Source: an uncultured Prevotellaceae bacterium (lineage in GTDB: Bacteria; Bacteroidota; Bacteroidia; Bacteroidales; Muribaculaceae). From it: 64,000 nt of DNA. The notes below the pieces were generated by a model. That model was not told the DNA's origin and searched no databases. It saw only the letters and a program-made list of their open reading frames with translations. The DNA lies in contig ONKU01000006.1 of assembly GCA_900318535.1 (NCBI GenBank), forward strand, positions 1 through 64,000. Reading direction: 5' to 3'. The position numbers and the translations under genes were made by a program. Shown here one piece after another: positions 51,876-60,782 of the stretch. Every line of letters starts with the position of its first letter. The first letter of the stretch is position 1.

Positions 51876-53561
51876 TTATTTCAATTTCAGAATGGCCTTC
51901 ACCGGCTTGGGGGTGATGTCCATCGGTATCTCGATGCGGGTGATGGAGCTGTCGGGCACAGGAAGGATGAAATAGCGCCGACCCTGATACTCCAGCGGGT
52001 AGAAGCCCTTGGGCTCATAGCTGATATTCAGGCCATAGTCCTGACGGCGCTGCTGCTCCTCAGGCGAGAGGGCCGTTTCGGCCTTATCAAAACAATAACG
52101 CGCGGTCTGGAAAGTCGCAGGCAGGGTGTCGAGCCGCAAGGTGACGGCGATATAATCCTGACCTGGGACACGCAGGACGTCGCCGGTGATATCGGGATTC
52201 TCAGCCTTCATGGACCACACCTGCGCGCCATCGAGCAGACGTCCCTCGTGATAACGGCGATAGACCGAATCGCCGACGAACTGCACGTTTTCTTTGCCGT
52301 AGTAGGCCCTGTAGATGACCTCATGGGCAAAGTAATTGGTGGACATGAAATTCATGGGCTTGATGAAACGGCTGTAGCCGTCGAACTGGCGTTCGAGCAG
52401 AATGGCCTGAGCCGGGGCCGCGGCGATTTCCTGTTCCACCTGTTCGTTATAGGCCTTATACTTGTTCAAGACCTTGATGCCGCGGCCATAAGTGAACACA
52501 CTCAGTCCCAGCAGAGCGATGACCGCCAACACACGCAACGGCTGCCAACGGTTACCAAGCAAGGAATCGACCGCCTTGATGACGATGATGGCGGCGACGG
52601 TTACCAGCGGCGCATAGGCCCGCTCGTGGTTCAGCCCCAGGGCAAACATTACCGCAGCCAGGCACAGCAGGACGTAGGTCCATACCGACTGCCTGACCGC
52701 TCTCCTGCCGCGACGCGTCAGCAGCAGGCACACGCCTACAGCCACCGCCAACAAGGGCAGATAGAAGCGCCACATCTTCTCCATAAAGATGTACCAGCGG
52801 CTCGACAGCATGTCGTCAGGACTGAGATTGAGGGCGATATCGGTGGTCACACGGTTCCACGCACCGGGCGACAGAACGATGAGCATGATGCCCAACGCAT
52901 AGCCCATCATCATGACCACCACACGACGGTCGAACAGGCGAGAGTTGAAGGCATAGTACATCAGGAATCCGCCCAGGAAACCCAATGAGGTCGCCTCGTT
53001 GAATCCGCCGGCCACAAAGCCGAACAGCAGCCATAACAATGCCTTGCCCCACCCTAACGGTCGGCCCTGGGCACGTTGAAGAACGGCTACCAGCAGCAAT
53101 GACAACGTGATGGCCCACATGTAGTTGGCACTACCGGCCATCCACAGCATCGTCTCGCCCGGGACGGGATAGCACGTGCCCACTATCGCAAAAAATGCCG
53201 ATAAGGCCAGCAGCGAACGCCGCCCAGTGGCCAGCCGGCTCACCAGATGGGCCAGCAGGACGAACACCAGCGCGTTGCAAACGTTGAAAGCCGCCTTGCC
53301 CAACAGGCCACCAAACAATTCAGGCACCAACTCAGCCAGACGGCCGTTGGTGCCTGTGTAATGAGTCAAATGGGATTGCAGCAGGTCGGCAAATGAACGC
53401 ATTGGGGTCCACACGCCCTCAATGAGCGTGAAGGCCATGTCATCCTCCTTGAAGGTGGTGAGCGCGTTCATCACCAGCATCACAGCAAACGCCACAACGA
53501 GCAGCCCCCAATAGGCCACGTCGTGCCAGCGTCCGCTACGCGATGCTTTCAAGTGCCACAA
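51876..53561 (-). CDS. DUF6056 multi-pass membrane protein
   Basis: The 561-residue protein has about ten membrane helices (e.g. VAYWGLLVVAFAVMLVMNAL, LFGFVAGGFNEATSLGFLGGFLMYYAF, MMGYALGIMLIVLS) and a soluble C-terminus. An EDD motif (KEDDMAF) after helix 1 and the long loop with HYTGTNGRL are characteristic of DUF6056, which resembles lipid-linked glycosyltransferases of the GT-C type. The transferase role is inferred. It lies 5 bp after the frr stop on the same strand. Confidence 0.78.
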   Translation of the reverse strand: MWHLKASRSGRWHDVAYWGLLVVAFAVMLVMNALTTFKEDDMAFTLIEGVWTPMRSFADLLQSHLTHYTGTNGRLAELVPELFGGLLGKAAFNVCNALVFVLLAHLVSRLATGRRSLLALSAFFAIVGTCYPVPGETMLWMAGSANYMWAITLSLLLVAVLQRAQGRPLGWGKALLWLLFGFVAGGFNEATSLGFLGGFLMYYAFNSRLFDRRVVVMMMGYALGIMLIVLSPGAWNRVTTDIALNLSPDDMLSSRWYIFMEKMWRFYLPLLAVAVGVCLLLTRRGRRAVRQSVWTYVLLCLAAVMFALGLNHERAYAPLVTVAAIIVIKAVDSLLGNRWQPLRVLAVIALLGLSVFTYGRGIKVLNKYKAYNEQVEQEIAAAPAQAILLERQFDGYSRFIKPMNFMSTNYFAHEVIYRAYYGKENVQFVGDSVYRRYHEGRLLDGAQVWSMKAENPDITGDVLRVPGQDYIAVTLRLDTLPATFQTARYCFDKAETALSPEEQQRRQDYGLNISYEPKGFYPLEYQGRRYFILPVPDSSITRIEIPMDITPKPVKAILKLK

Positions 53562-53566
53562 AGCAA

Positions 53567-54127
53567 TTATACTGTAAGGATTTCCTTCTCCTTGGCAGCA
53601 AAGATCTCGTCGATCTTCTTCATGAACTTGTCATGAATCTTCTGGACCTTCTCCTCGCCGTCCTTGCTCACATCCTCGCTCATGCCTTCCTTAACGGCCT
53701 TCTTCAAGCCCTCGATAGCCTCGCGGCGGGCATTGCGGATGCTCACGCGAGCCTTCTCGCTCTCGGCCTTGGAGTCCTTAACGAGCAGTTTGCGGCGCTC
53801 CTCGGTCAGGGGCGGGATGTTGAGGCGGATCACCTCACCATTGTTCACGGGCATGATGCCCACGTTGCTGTCGATGATGGCCTTCTCGATGGTCCCGATC
53901 ATGGTGCGCTCCCAGGGCATGATGGCGATGGTGCGCTGGTCGGGGGTGCTCACGTTGGCCACGTTGTCGATGGGCACGGGGCTGCCATAATAGTTCACAC
54001 GGATGCCGTCGAGAATCTTCACGTTGGCCTTACCTGCACGGATGTGTGCCAGGGTGTCATCGAGGAAATCCACGGCTTCCTGCATCTTTTTCTCGGCTGC
54101 GTCGAGATAGAATTTCACGTCGTTCAT
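53567..54127 (-). CDS. frr: Ribosome recycling factor
   Basis: The 186-residue protein has the RRF landmarks: the N-terminal helix with EKKMQEAVDFLDDTLAHIRAGKAN, VNYYGSPVPIDNVANVSTPD, LTEERRKLLVK and ARVSIRNARREA. It splits terminated ribosomes together with EF-G. Full length, typical for the family (185 residues). A near -7 box on the minus strand is near 54175. The next gene downstream (DUF6056) may be cotranscribed. Confidence 0.95.
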   Translation of the reverse strand: MNDVKFYLDAAEKKMQEAVDFLDDTLAHIRAGKANVKILDGIRVNYYGSPVPIDNVANVSTPDQRTIAIMPWERTMIGTIEKAIIDSNVGIMPVNNGEVIRLNIPPLTEERRKLLVKDSKAESEKARVSIRNARREAIEGLKKAVKEGMSEDVSKDGEEKVQKIHDKFMKKIDEIFAAKEKEILTV

Positions 54128-54237
54128 AGTGTCGCGTTTTTATTTGTTTTGTTGTTACTTGTTATTTTATTGGTCACGAAAGTACACCATTTGCCACAAC
54201 CCTGCAAGTTTTTTGCCAAAAAATCAAAATTTGCACG

Positions 54238-55176
54238 TTACAGCACGTTCTCGCCGTTGAATTCCCGCACGATGTAGTCGGGGCGGTTCTTGGTCTCGTT
54301 GTAGATGCGCCCGATGTACTCGCCGATGATGCCCAGCGACAACAGTTGGATGCCGCCCAGGAACAGGATGAGCACGACCAGCGTGGGATAGCCCTGAACG
54401 GGATCGCCCCAGATGAGCGCCTTGACGAACACGAATATCATGTAGCAAAAGGCCAGCAGCGAGACGATGAAGCCAATCACCGTCGAGATGCGCAGCGGCA
54501 CACTGGTAAACGAAGTGATGCCGTCGATGGCCAACGAGAACAGGCGGCCGTAACTCCATGACGAAGCGCCTGCCACACGGTCGCCCTGCATGAATTCCAC
54601 CTCTTTCTTCCTGAAACCTATCCAGCTGTACATTCCCTTGGTGTAACGCTCGCTCTCGCGCATCTTTCTCAAGGCGTTGACGCACTTGCGGTCCAGCAGG
54701 CGGAAATCACCCACATTCTGCAGCACGTCGAAGCGCGACGAGCGCTGCAATATATTGTAGAACAGCAGCGACAAGCGTTTGCGCAGCCAGCTCTCCCGGC
54801 CGCGCGACTTGCGCTTGGCATACACGTCATCATAGCCCTGCTCCCACCACTTGATCATCTCGGGGATGAGCGTGGGCGGGTGCTGCATGTCGGCATCGAT
54901 AATGACCATGCAGTCGCCGGTCACATAGTCGAAACCCGCCAGCATGGCCGCTTCCTTGCCAAAGTTGCGCGACAGGTCCACATAGTTGACGCGGCTGTCC
55001 TGCTGGCGCAGGCGCTGCAACTCGGTGAGGGTGCCGTCGGTGCTGCCATCGTTGACAAACATGAGTTCCCACTCATAGCCCTGGTTGGCGTCCATGAGTT
55101 TGACCAACTCGGGATAGAGCAGCGGCAGGGACTTCTCTTCGTTATAGCACGGGATGAGGATTGATATCTTTTTCAT
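54238..55176 (-). CDS. Glycosyltransferase family 2, polyprenyl-phosphate sugar transferase type
   Basis: The 312-residue protein has a GT-A domain (ILIPCYNEE, VNDGSTDGT, metal-binding DAD at 94-96 in VIIDADMQHPP) and two C-terminal membrane helices (about 229-252 and 265-288). This is the layout of GtrB/DPM1-like enzymes that load sugars on polyprenyl phosphate for use outside the membrane. It lies apart from its neighbours by >25 bp. Which sugar is transferred is not known. Confidence 0.87.
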   Translation of the reverse strand: MKKISILIPCYNEEKSLPLLYPELVKLMDANQGYEWELMFVNDGSTDGTLTELQRLRQQDSRVNYVDLSRNFGKEAAMLAGFDYVTGDCMVIIDADMQHPPTLIPEMIKWWEQGYDDVYAKRKSRGRESWLRKRLSLLFYNILQRSSRFDVLQNVGDFRLLDRKCVNALRKMRESERYTKGMYSWIGFRKKEVEFMQGDRVAGASSWSYGRLFSLAIDGITSFTSVPLRISTVIGFIVSLLAFCYMIFVFVKALIWGDPVQGYPTLVVLILFLGGIQLLSLGIIGEYIGRIYNETKNRPDYIVREFNGENVL

Positions 55177-55202
55177 CGTCTTGTAAAGTGTTTACATTCA
55201 AT

Positions 55203-56420
55203 TTACTGGAACGTCAGCGACGAGAGGCAGTCGCTCTTGAGACAGGCAGCTGCCTGGGCAATCTGGTCGGGTGTGACGGCACGGATGCGCGAGATGGTGT
55301 CGCCGATGGTCGCCACAGCGCCATGATAGAGCAGGCCGCGACCGGCGCGCATCGCCATGAACTCAGTACTGTCAGCCGCCACGACCAGCTGGCCGCAATA
55401 CTGCTTCTTGTAGGCTTCCAACCGTCGCTCGGGCAACAGGTCCTGGCTCAGGCGGCTGGTGATGCGGTCGATCACATGCAGGCTTGAACGCACGTCGTCG
55501 GGGTCACAGCCCAAGTAGATTTCCATCCACCCGCAGTCGCTCAAGAGCGTCAGGGTGGACTCGACGGTATAGACATAGCCACGGCGCTCACGCAATTCCA
55601 CATTGAGCAGCGAGTTCATACCCGGTCCGCCCAGGATGTTGTTCAGCAGCATCAGGGCATAGCGCAGGGGATGGTTCATGTCGGGCACACGGGCGCCCAC
55701 GATGGTGTGGGCCTGATGGGTGCCTATCTTGATGGTCTGGTGGAACGGTTCTACCCTCTCGGGCACATGGCGCTGCCGCGGCGCTATTGCATGGCTCATG
55801 CCGCCGAAGCATTTCTCGGCCAGACGGAAGACCTTCTCGGGCTTTTCGGGTCCTACCGAGAAGAACGCCATGTTGCCGGGCACATAGAGCGTCTTGAGGT
55901 AGTGCATGCAGTCCTCGCGGGTGAGGTTTTCCAAATCCTCTTTCTTACCCAAGATGTTATGTCCCAGTTCACTGCCGGCGAAGAGCAGGTCCTCGAAGTC
56001 GTCATAGACCGCATCGCTGGGCGTGTCGCGGTAGCTGGCGGCCTCCTCGAGCACCACATCGCGCTCACGGTCCAGCTCCTCCTGGGGAAAGACCGACCAC
56101 TGGACCAAATCGGCCAGCAGGTCGATGGCGCGAGCCAGATGCTGATGGGGGAAGACCGAGTAGAGCATGGTTCCCTCCTTGGTGGTATAGGCGTTCAATT
56201 CGCCGCCCACCCGTTCCATGCGGTTGAGGATGTGCCAGGCACGGCGGTGTTCGGTACCCTTGAAGATGGTGTGCTCCACAAAGTGGGCCAGGCCATGGTG
56301 GCCGTCACGCTCGTCACGGCTGCCGGCGTTCACGGCAAGGCCGCACCAGGCCACTTGGTTGGCGGTGACGATGTGGACCATTCGCAGGCCATTGGGGTGT
56401 GTATGATAGTAAGTTGTCAC
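55203..56420 (-). CDS. M16-family metallopeptidase, single-repeat form
   Basis: This 405-residue protein carries the inverted zinc motif HFVEH at 46-50 (GLAHFVEHTIFKGTEHR) with the downstream Glu likely in REREVVLEE-type sequence near 115. M16 proteases often work as dimers of ~45-kDa halves, and this size fits such a half with the active motif. No signal peptide is visible, so it is probably cytoplasmic and degrades peptides. It lies on the same strand as GT2 with a 26-bp gap. Confidence 0.88.
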   Translation of the reverse strand: MTTYYHTHPNGLRMVHIVTANQVAWCGLAVNAGSRDERDGHHGLAHFVEHTIFKGTEHRRAWHILNRMERVGGELNAYTTKEGTMLYSVFPHQHLARAIDLLADLVQWSVFPQEELDRERDVVLEEAASYRDTPSDAVYDDFEDLLFAGSELGHNILGKKEDLENLTREDCMHYLKTLYVPGNMAFFSVGPEKPEKVFRLAEKCFGGMSHAIAPRQRHVPERVEPFHQTIKIGTHQAHTIVGARVPDMNHPLRYALMLLNNILGGPGMNSLLNVELRERRGYVYTVESTLTLLSDCGWMEIYLGCDPDDVRSSLHVIDRITSRLSQDLLPERRLEAYKKQYCGQLVVAADSTEFMAMRAGRGLLYHGAVATIGDTISRIRAVTPDQIAQAAACLKSDCLSSLTFQ

Positions 56421-56486
56421 TTGTTTTTAGTCCTTAGTTTTTGTTTTTTGTTGGCCATGGTGGAGCCATGGCATGGTGAACCTTTT

Positions 56487-57167
56487 TTAGAGCCTTGTGT
56501 TGAGGTGGAGGACATGCTGGACGAGCAGTATCTCGTGGATGTCGCTGCGGCGCACGTCCATGTCGTCGTAATTGGGATTCTCGCTGCGCAGGACGACCAT
56601 GTTGGGGTCGCTGTGGCGGCGCAGGTATTTTACCAGCCTGAAGTCGTCGAGCTGAACGACATAGATCTGGCCCCAATAGATCTGATTGGGATTACTCACC
56701 TCGCGCACGGCCACGAAGTCGCCGTCGTTGATGACCGGCGCCATCGAGTCGCCACTCACGCGCACAATGCGGCAGTTGGGGCTCATGTTGGGCAGATTTA
56801 CCCATCCCACGATGTTCTCGCTGGCAAACAGCTCGTTGCGTCCCGAAGCGACACCAGCCGTCACATCCACGTCATAGACGGGCGTACCGCCACCATTAGC
56901 GGATGCCATCACTTCCCCGTCAACACGCACGGGCGTCTTGCCAAAGGGCAGATCGGTGCCCTCCATGAGCCATTCCTTGCTCACCCCCAGGTTGACGACC
57001 AGACGGTTGAGGAAAGATTCACTCAGCGGCATGTGGGCATTGAGATATTTCGACAGGTTGGACGTGTCGACTCCGATGCGCTCGGCAAACTGCACCTGCT
57101 TCAAGCCCATCTCCTTCATCAGGTACTTGATTCGGTCGATGATTTCGGCATTTTTCTCTTTTTCCAT
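56487..57167 (-). CDS. XRE-family repressor with S24 (LexA-like) peptidase domain
   Basis: The 226-residue protein has an N-terminal helix-turn-helix (about 12-45, LKQVQFAERIGVDTSNLSKYL), a hinge cleavage-type Ala-Gly (A104-G105) in DVTAGVASG, and an S24 domain with VSGDSMAPVI (S141) and RLVKYLRR (K180), the Ser-Lys dyad. This is the layout of CI/LexA-type repressors inactivated by self-cleavage after DNA damage, although here it is isolated from any prophage genes. A 15-bp palindrome overlaps its promoter. Confidence 0.87.
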   Translation of the reverse strand: MEKEKNAEIIDRIKYLMKEMGLKQVQFAERIGVDTSNLSKYLNAHMPLSESFLNRLVVNLGVSKEWLMEGTDLPFGKTPVRVDGEVMASANGGGTPVYDVDVTAGVASGRNELFASENIVGWVNLPNMSPNCRIVRVSGDSMAPVINDGDFVAVREVSNPNQIYWGQIYVVQLDDFRLVKYLRRHSDPNMVVLRSENPNYDDMDVRRSDIHEILLVQHVLHLNTRL

Positions 57168-57200
57168 AATGATTGTTGTGTTCTATGGTTTCTTTGTCGG

Positions 57201-57252
57201 CAAAATTACAACAAAATCTTTGCATATCGCAAATAATTAGCCAATATTTGGC
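57201..57252 (-). promoter_or_regulatory. Promoter and candidate operator of the S24 repressor
   Basis: On the minus strand TAATTTTG (57201-57208) is the -7 box, with CAAA of the -33 region at 57230-57233. TTTGCATATCGCAAA (57219-57233) is a palindrome lying over the -33 element. A second palindrome, GCCAATATTTGGC, is at 57240-57252. Confidence 0.65.
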
Positions 57253-57314
57253 CAAATTCATGGTAAATGTGCCGAAAACGCCATTTTAATAGCCAGCAAA
57301 ACAAGAAGATTGAT

Positions 57315-57322
57315 TATATTTG
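57315..57322 (+). promoter_or_regulatory. -7 box of the thioesterase gene
   Basis: TATATTTG; the likely start codon is ATG 57344, and the TTG at 57320 falls in the promoter. Confidence 0.55.
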
Positions 57323-57343
57323 CAAAGAATAAACAGATTTATC

Positions 57344-57709
57344 ATGATAGGATTGACACATACCAGCCAGTTGACGGTCACCGAGGCCGTCACGGCCGTT
57401 GCCATGGGCTCGGGCGACATGCCCGTGCTGGCCACACCGGCCATGATGGCGCTCATGGAGAATGCCGCCATGCTTGCCGTGGCCGACCATCTGCCCGAAG
57501 GCAGTACCACCGTGGGCGGACATATCACCTCATCCCACCTCAAGCCCAGCAAACTGGGCGACACAGTGACCGCCACCGCCACAGTGACCGGCGTTGACGG
57601 CAAGAAGATTGAGTTTAAAGTCCAGGCCCACTGCGGCGACACGCTGCTGGGCGAGGGCACCCACCTGCGTTTTATTGTTGACCGCAACAAATTCATGTCA
57701 AGATTATGA
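57344..57709 (+). CDS. Hotdog-fold thioesterase-like protein (FlK-type)
   Basis: This 121-residue protein has a hotdog-like layout: PVLATPAMMALMENAA in the N-terminal half, STTVGGHITSSHLKPSKLGD in the centre, and GEGTHLRFIVD at the end. The pattern resembles fluoroacetyl-CoA thioesterase and related acyl-CoA thioesterases. The substrate is unknown. The stop overlaps the start of the thioredoxin gene by 4 bp. Confidence 0.77.
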   Translation: MIGLTHTSQLTVTEAVTAVAMGSGDMPVLATPAMMALMENAAMLAVADHLPEGSTTVGGHITSSHLKPSKLGDTVTATATVTGVDGKKIEFKVQAHCGDTLLGEGTHLRFIVDRNKFMSRL

Positions 57710-58206
57710 AAAAGATACTGACCATCGTAGTGCTCGCCGTCGCACTGTTCGCCACCGCCGTGAACACCCAGGAACAGACGGCTCCCAAGAAAGTTTATAA
57801 TGAGGAGATCAATCCGCTGGAACAAATCGACCAGGCCGTTGCCCAAGCCCATGCCGAGGGCAAGTACGTCATCTGCCAGGTGGGCGGCAACTGGTGCCCG
57901 TGGTGCCTGCGTTTTGCCGATTTCATCACCAACGACAGCACCATCAATGCCGTCATCGAGCAGAACTTCGTCTTTATCCACGTGAACTACCATCCCCGCA
58001 AAGCTGGAGAGGTGGGCAAGGCTCTGATGAAACGCCTTAACAATGCCGGGCGCTTTGGTTTCCCGGTACTTGTCGTGCTCGACGAGCAGGGCAACATCAT
58101 CCACATCCAGGACTCGGGCTACCTCGAGGAGGACGAGAGCTACAACGCCAAAAAGGTGTTGACGTTCTTTAGGCAGTGGACCCCGAAGGCAGTACGTGGA
58201 GAATAA
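57706..58206 (+). CDS. Exported thioredoxin-fold protein
   Basis: This 166-residue protein has a signal peptide (about 1-20, ending AVNT) and a thioredoxin-like domain with WCPWC (C64, C67) and the cis-proline segment FGFP (P120). The active site dipeptide PW is unusual relative to the GP of thioredoxin and suggests a reductase or disulfide-handling role in the periplasm. It is cotranscribed with the thioesterase gene by an ATGA overlap. Confidence 0.82.
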   Translation: MKKILTIVVLAVALFATAVNTQEQTAPKKVYNEEINPLEQIDQAVAQAHAEGKYVICQVGGNWCPWCLRFADFITNDSTINAVIEQNFVFIHVNYHPRKAGEVGKALMKRLNNAGRFGFPVLVVLDEQGNIIHIQDSGYLEEDESYNAKKVLTFFRQWTPKAVRGE

Positions 58207-58220
58207 CGACCTGACAGGCC

Positions 58221-58541
58221 ATGGCAAGCAATCCCGACTTGGTGCAGTACATCGCCGACCAGTGTGCCGGAGCCGGCGAAATCACCGTCAAAAAGATGTT
58301 CGGCGACTACGGCATTTATTGTGACGGCAAGATTTTCGGGCTCATCTGCGACGACTGCTTCTACCTCAAGCCCACCGAGGCGGTACGGCCACTGTTGCGC
58401 ACCGTGGAACTGCAGCCGCCCTACGACGGTGCCAAGGACTATTTCCTGATTGACGACGTAGATGACCGTGACTACCTGGCCGCCCTTGTCAGCGAGACCT
58501 GCAAGAACCTGCCTGAACCCAAACCCAAGAAAAAGAAATAA
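58221..58541 (+). CDS. TfoX N-terminal domain-like small protein
   Basis: The 106-residue protein shows the TfoX-N features: KKMFGDYGIYCDGKIFGLI near 24-42, then YFLIDDVDDRDYL. In other phyla TfoX regulates competence, but single-domain proteins of this size are common in Bacteroidetes with unknown role. It lies 15 bp after the thioredoxin gene and 3 bp before the carbonic anhydrase gene. Confidence 0.83.
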   Translation: MASNPDLVQYIADQCAGAGEITVKKMFGDYGIYCDGKIFGLICDDCFYLKPTEAVRPLLRTVELQPPYDGAKDYFLIDDVDDRDYLAALVSETCKNLPEPKPKKKK

Positions 58542-58543
58542 TC

Positions 58544-59095
58544 ATGATTGACGAGATTATTGAATACAACAAGACGTTTGTTGCCCGCAAGGGCTATGAG
58601 CCCTATGTGACCGACAAGTATCCCGACAAGAAACTGGCGGTATTGTCCTGCATGGATACCCGCCTGACCGAACTGCTGCCCGCTGCCCTGGGCCTGAAGA
58701 ACGGCGATGCCAAGATCATCAAGAACGCCGGTGGACTGGTGATTTCGCCTTTTGACTCGGCCATGCGCAGCCTCGTCGTCGCCGTCTATGAACTGGGCGT
58801 GGAAGAAATCATGGTGGTGGCGCATTCCAGTTGCGGAGCCTGCCACATGAGCTACAGCCACTTCCATGACGAGATGATCAAGCGCGGTGTGACCGACGAG
58901 ACGCTCCACACCATTCGCTGCTGCGGCATCGACCTCAACCATTGGCTCGAAGGCTTCAAAGACACCCCCGAGTCGGTGCGCAAGACCGTCGAGGCCATCA
59001 AGACCCATCCGCTCATGCCCCGTGACATCACCGTGCGCGGCTTTATCATCGACTCCACCACTGGAGCACTTGAAGAAATCACGACAAAAAACTGA
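58544..59095 (+). CDS. Beta-class carbonic anhydrase
   Basis: The 183-residue enzyme interconverts CO2 and bicarbonate. Seen: zinc ligands C36 (CMDTR), H94 and C97 (HSSCGAC), and the D38-R40 dyad; the third motif NAGG lies at 61-64. These are the family signatures in the expected order. It starts 3 bp after the TfoX-like gene and is followed by a 60-residue protein 9 bp later. Confidence 0.9.
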   Translation: MIDEIIEYNKTFVARKGYEPYVTDKYPDKKLAVLSCMDTRLTELLPAALGLKNGDAKIIKNAGGLVISPFDSAMRSLVVAVYELGVEEIMVVAHSSCGACHMSYSHFHDEMIKRGVTDETLHTIRCCGIDLNHWLEGFKDTPESVRKTVEAIKTHPLMPRDITVRGFIIDSTTGALEEITTKN

Positions 59096-59103
59096 CAACC
59101 GAT

Positions 59104-59286
59104 ATGGCACATATCTGCGAAAACTGCAAATTCAGGGCCCACTACGACAAGAAGCCCAATTCAGTCCTGGGTAAATTCTGGCGCTGGCACATCAATTACT
59201 GTCCTGGCTGGAGAAGCTACTTCTCACGCCAGAGCGAGGAGAAAAAGGCCGAATTGAGGGAGAAATATCATTTTGACCGGCTATAA
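59104..59286 (+). CDS. Small conserved-looking Cys-containing protein
   Basis: The 60-residue protein has CENCKF (CxxC) near the start and a further Cys in NYCPGW, with a basic and charged C-terminal helix (EEKKAELREKYHF). It could bind zinc. I do not know the family by name. It is in a tight operon (9-bp gap upstream; 22 bp downstream). Confidence 0.7.
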   Translation: MAHICENCKFRAHYDKKPNSVLGKFWRWHINYCPGWRSYFSRQSEEKKAELREKYHFDRL

Positions 59287-59307
59287 CGCCATCAACAACA
59301 CTTAGCC

Positions 59308-59727
59308 ATGGCCAAGAAAGTCTATTTTGCCGGCTCCATACGTGGCGGCCGAGTCGATGCCGACCTATATCGCCGCATCATTGAATATATCCAGCGTAAC
59401 TACGTGGTGCTGACCGAACACGTCGGCAAGAGCAACCTGAGCCTGACCGAGCAGGGCCGTGAACGAGACGCGCGCATCTACGACCAGGACACGGCGTGGC
59501 TGCGCGAGAGCGAAGTGCTTATCGGCGAGTGCACCTGTCCGTCGCTGGGCGTGGGCTATGAGTTGGCCTATGCCGAAGCCCGCGACATCCCCTGCCACAT
59601 CTTCTACGACAGGAGCAAGACCCAACTCTCGGCGATGCTCACCGGCGACCCCTATTTCCACATCCATCCCTACACCACCGAGGACGAGATCTATCCCATC
59701 CTGGACGAGATACTCGGGCGGTCGTGA
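59308..59727 (+). CDS. Nucleoside 2-deoxyribosyltransferase-like (DNPH1-like)
   Basis: The 139-residue protein has FAGSIRGGR at 7-15 and PSLGVGYELAYA with the expected catalytic Glu (E85), both typical of the DNPH1/RCL-type nucleoside 5'-monophosphate N-glycosidases and deoxyribosyltransferases. It should cleave or transfer deoxyribose from a nucleotide. Exact substrate unknown. Part of the 57.3-59.7 kb run on the plus strand. Confidence 0.82.
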   Translation: MAKKVYFAGSIRGGRVDADLYRRIIEYIQRNYVVLTEHVGKSNLSLTEQGRERDARIYDQDTAWLRESEVLIGECTCPSLGVGYELAYAEARDIPCHIFYDRSKTQLSAMLTGDPYFHIHPYTTEDEIYPILDEILGRS

Positions 59728-59783
59728 AATCGATGGGCGCAACTTTAAATCATACAACCGATCAAGAAAACGAATAACGAAAC

Positions 59784-60782
59784 ATGTTCTTTTTAATCAT
59801 CACACTGGCAATGGGCTTGTTGATGCCCTTCCAGACGGCCGCGAATTCCCGTCTGCGCCAGGTCGTGGGGCCGGCCTATATATCGACACTGGTCTCATTC
59901 ACCGTTTCGACGCTTGCATTGTTACTGGTATCGCTGTTGGCGGGGATTCCCATCCTGCCGACCGAAACGATGCTGGCCGAGGCTCCCTGGTGGAGCTGGT
60001 TTGTGGGCATCGTGGCCGTGGTGACCATCACCATTGCCATCCATCTGTTCAAGGAAATCGGACAGCTGCAGGCTCTGATTATTCCCATGTTCAGCCAGCT
60101 GATTTTCAGCCTGTTGATTGACCACTTCGGGTGGTTTGGCGCCAAGGTCATCCCATTGGGCACCAGCCGCATCATCGGTGCTGTGCTGCTCATCATCGGT
60201 GTGATTCTCGTGGTCGTTCTGCCCCGGCTGAAAGCAGGCCAAAAGGCGGTTGGCGCCAGCACCGGGTCAAGGCAGACCTTTTGGCAACTGATGGCCATCC
60301 TGTCGGGATGCCTGTCGGCTAGCATCACAGGCGCCTATGCCCAACTGTCGAGCATCGTGGGCAACCCCGTTCAAGCTACAACGGTAGCCTTCTTTGTCGC
60401 CACGGTGGCACTGCTGCTGTTCTGCACCTGCCTGGGCAAGACGCAACTGGTGGGCAAGGCCTTCAGCCGCCAAATGACGGAGCAGCGAGAGCCCTCAAAC
60501 GAGTCTGAAGGGCCGAGTCGCGACGGAATTCGACGAAGTCAATATCCATGGTGGATGTGGGCTGGCGGCCTGTGTGGTGCGGTAATCGTGTTCGGCAACG
60601 CTTGGCTGGTGCCCAAAGTCGGGGTCGGCGTGTTCAGCATGGCACTGTTGGTGGGCCAACTGGGCTTGAGTATGCTCATGGAGCATCACGGCTGGCTCGG
60701 CGCCCCGCGCAAGCGTGTCTCCTGGCTGCAGATTGCCGGCATCCTGCTCATGCTTGCCGGTGTAGCTCTCATCAGACTATGA
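59784..60782 (+). CDS. DMT-type transporter of the DUF606 (YdcZ) family
   Basis: The 332-residue protein has about ten membrane helices and two DUF606-type halves, each beginning with a segment like MGLLMPFQTAANSRLRQ and MAILSGCLSASITGAYAQL, so it is an internally duplicated form. A variable soluble loop with SNESEGPSRDGIRR lies between the last helices. Substrate unknown. The stop overlaps the next ATG by 4 bp. Confidence 0.8.
   Translation: MFFLIITLAMGLLMPFQTAANSRLRQVVGPAYISTLVSFTVSTLALLLVSLLAGIPILPTETMLAEAPWWSWFVGIVAVVTITIAIHLFKEIGQLQALIIPMFSQLIFSLLIDHFGWFGAKVIPLGTSRIIGAVLLIIGVILVVVLPRLKAGQKAVGASTGSRQTFWQLMAILSGCLSASITGAYAQLSSIVGNPVQATTVAFFVATVALLLFCTCLGKTQLVGKAFSRQMTEQREPSNESEGPSRDGIRRSQYPWWMWAGGLCGAVIVFGNAWLVPKVGVGVFSMALLVGQLGLSMLMEHHGWLGAPRKRVSWLQIAGILLMLAGVALIRL

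Noticed and set aside
51861-52988. A 375-codon plus-strand frame in the DUF6056 gene
   Set aside because: Antisense shadow; the minus strand encodes a typical multi-pass membrane protein.
55671-57236. A 521-codon plus-strand frame across the M16 and S24 genes
   Set aside because: It spans two well-supported minus-strand genes and the promoter region; its translation has no recognisable family.
60548-60778. N-terminal extension of the AlkZ-related gene
   Set aside because: It overlaps the transporter gene in another frame; ATG 60779 overlaps the transporter stop by the usual 4 bp.
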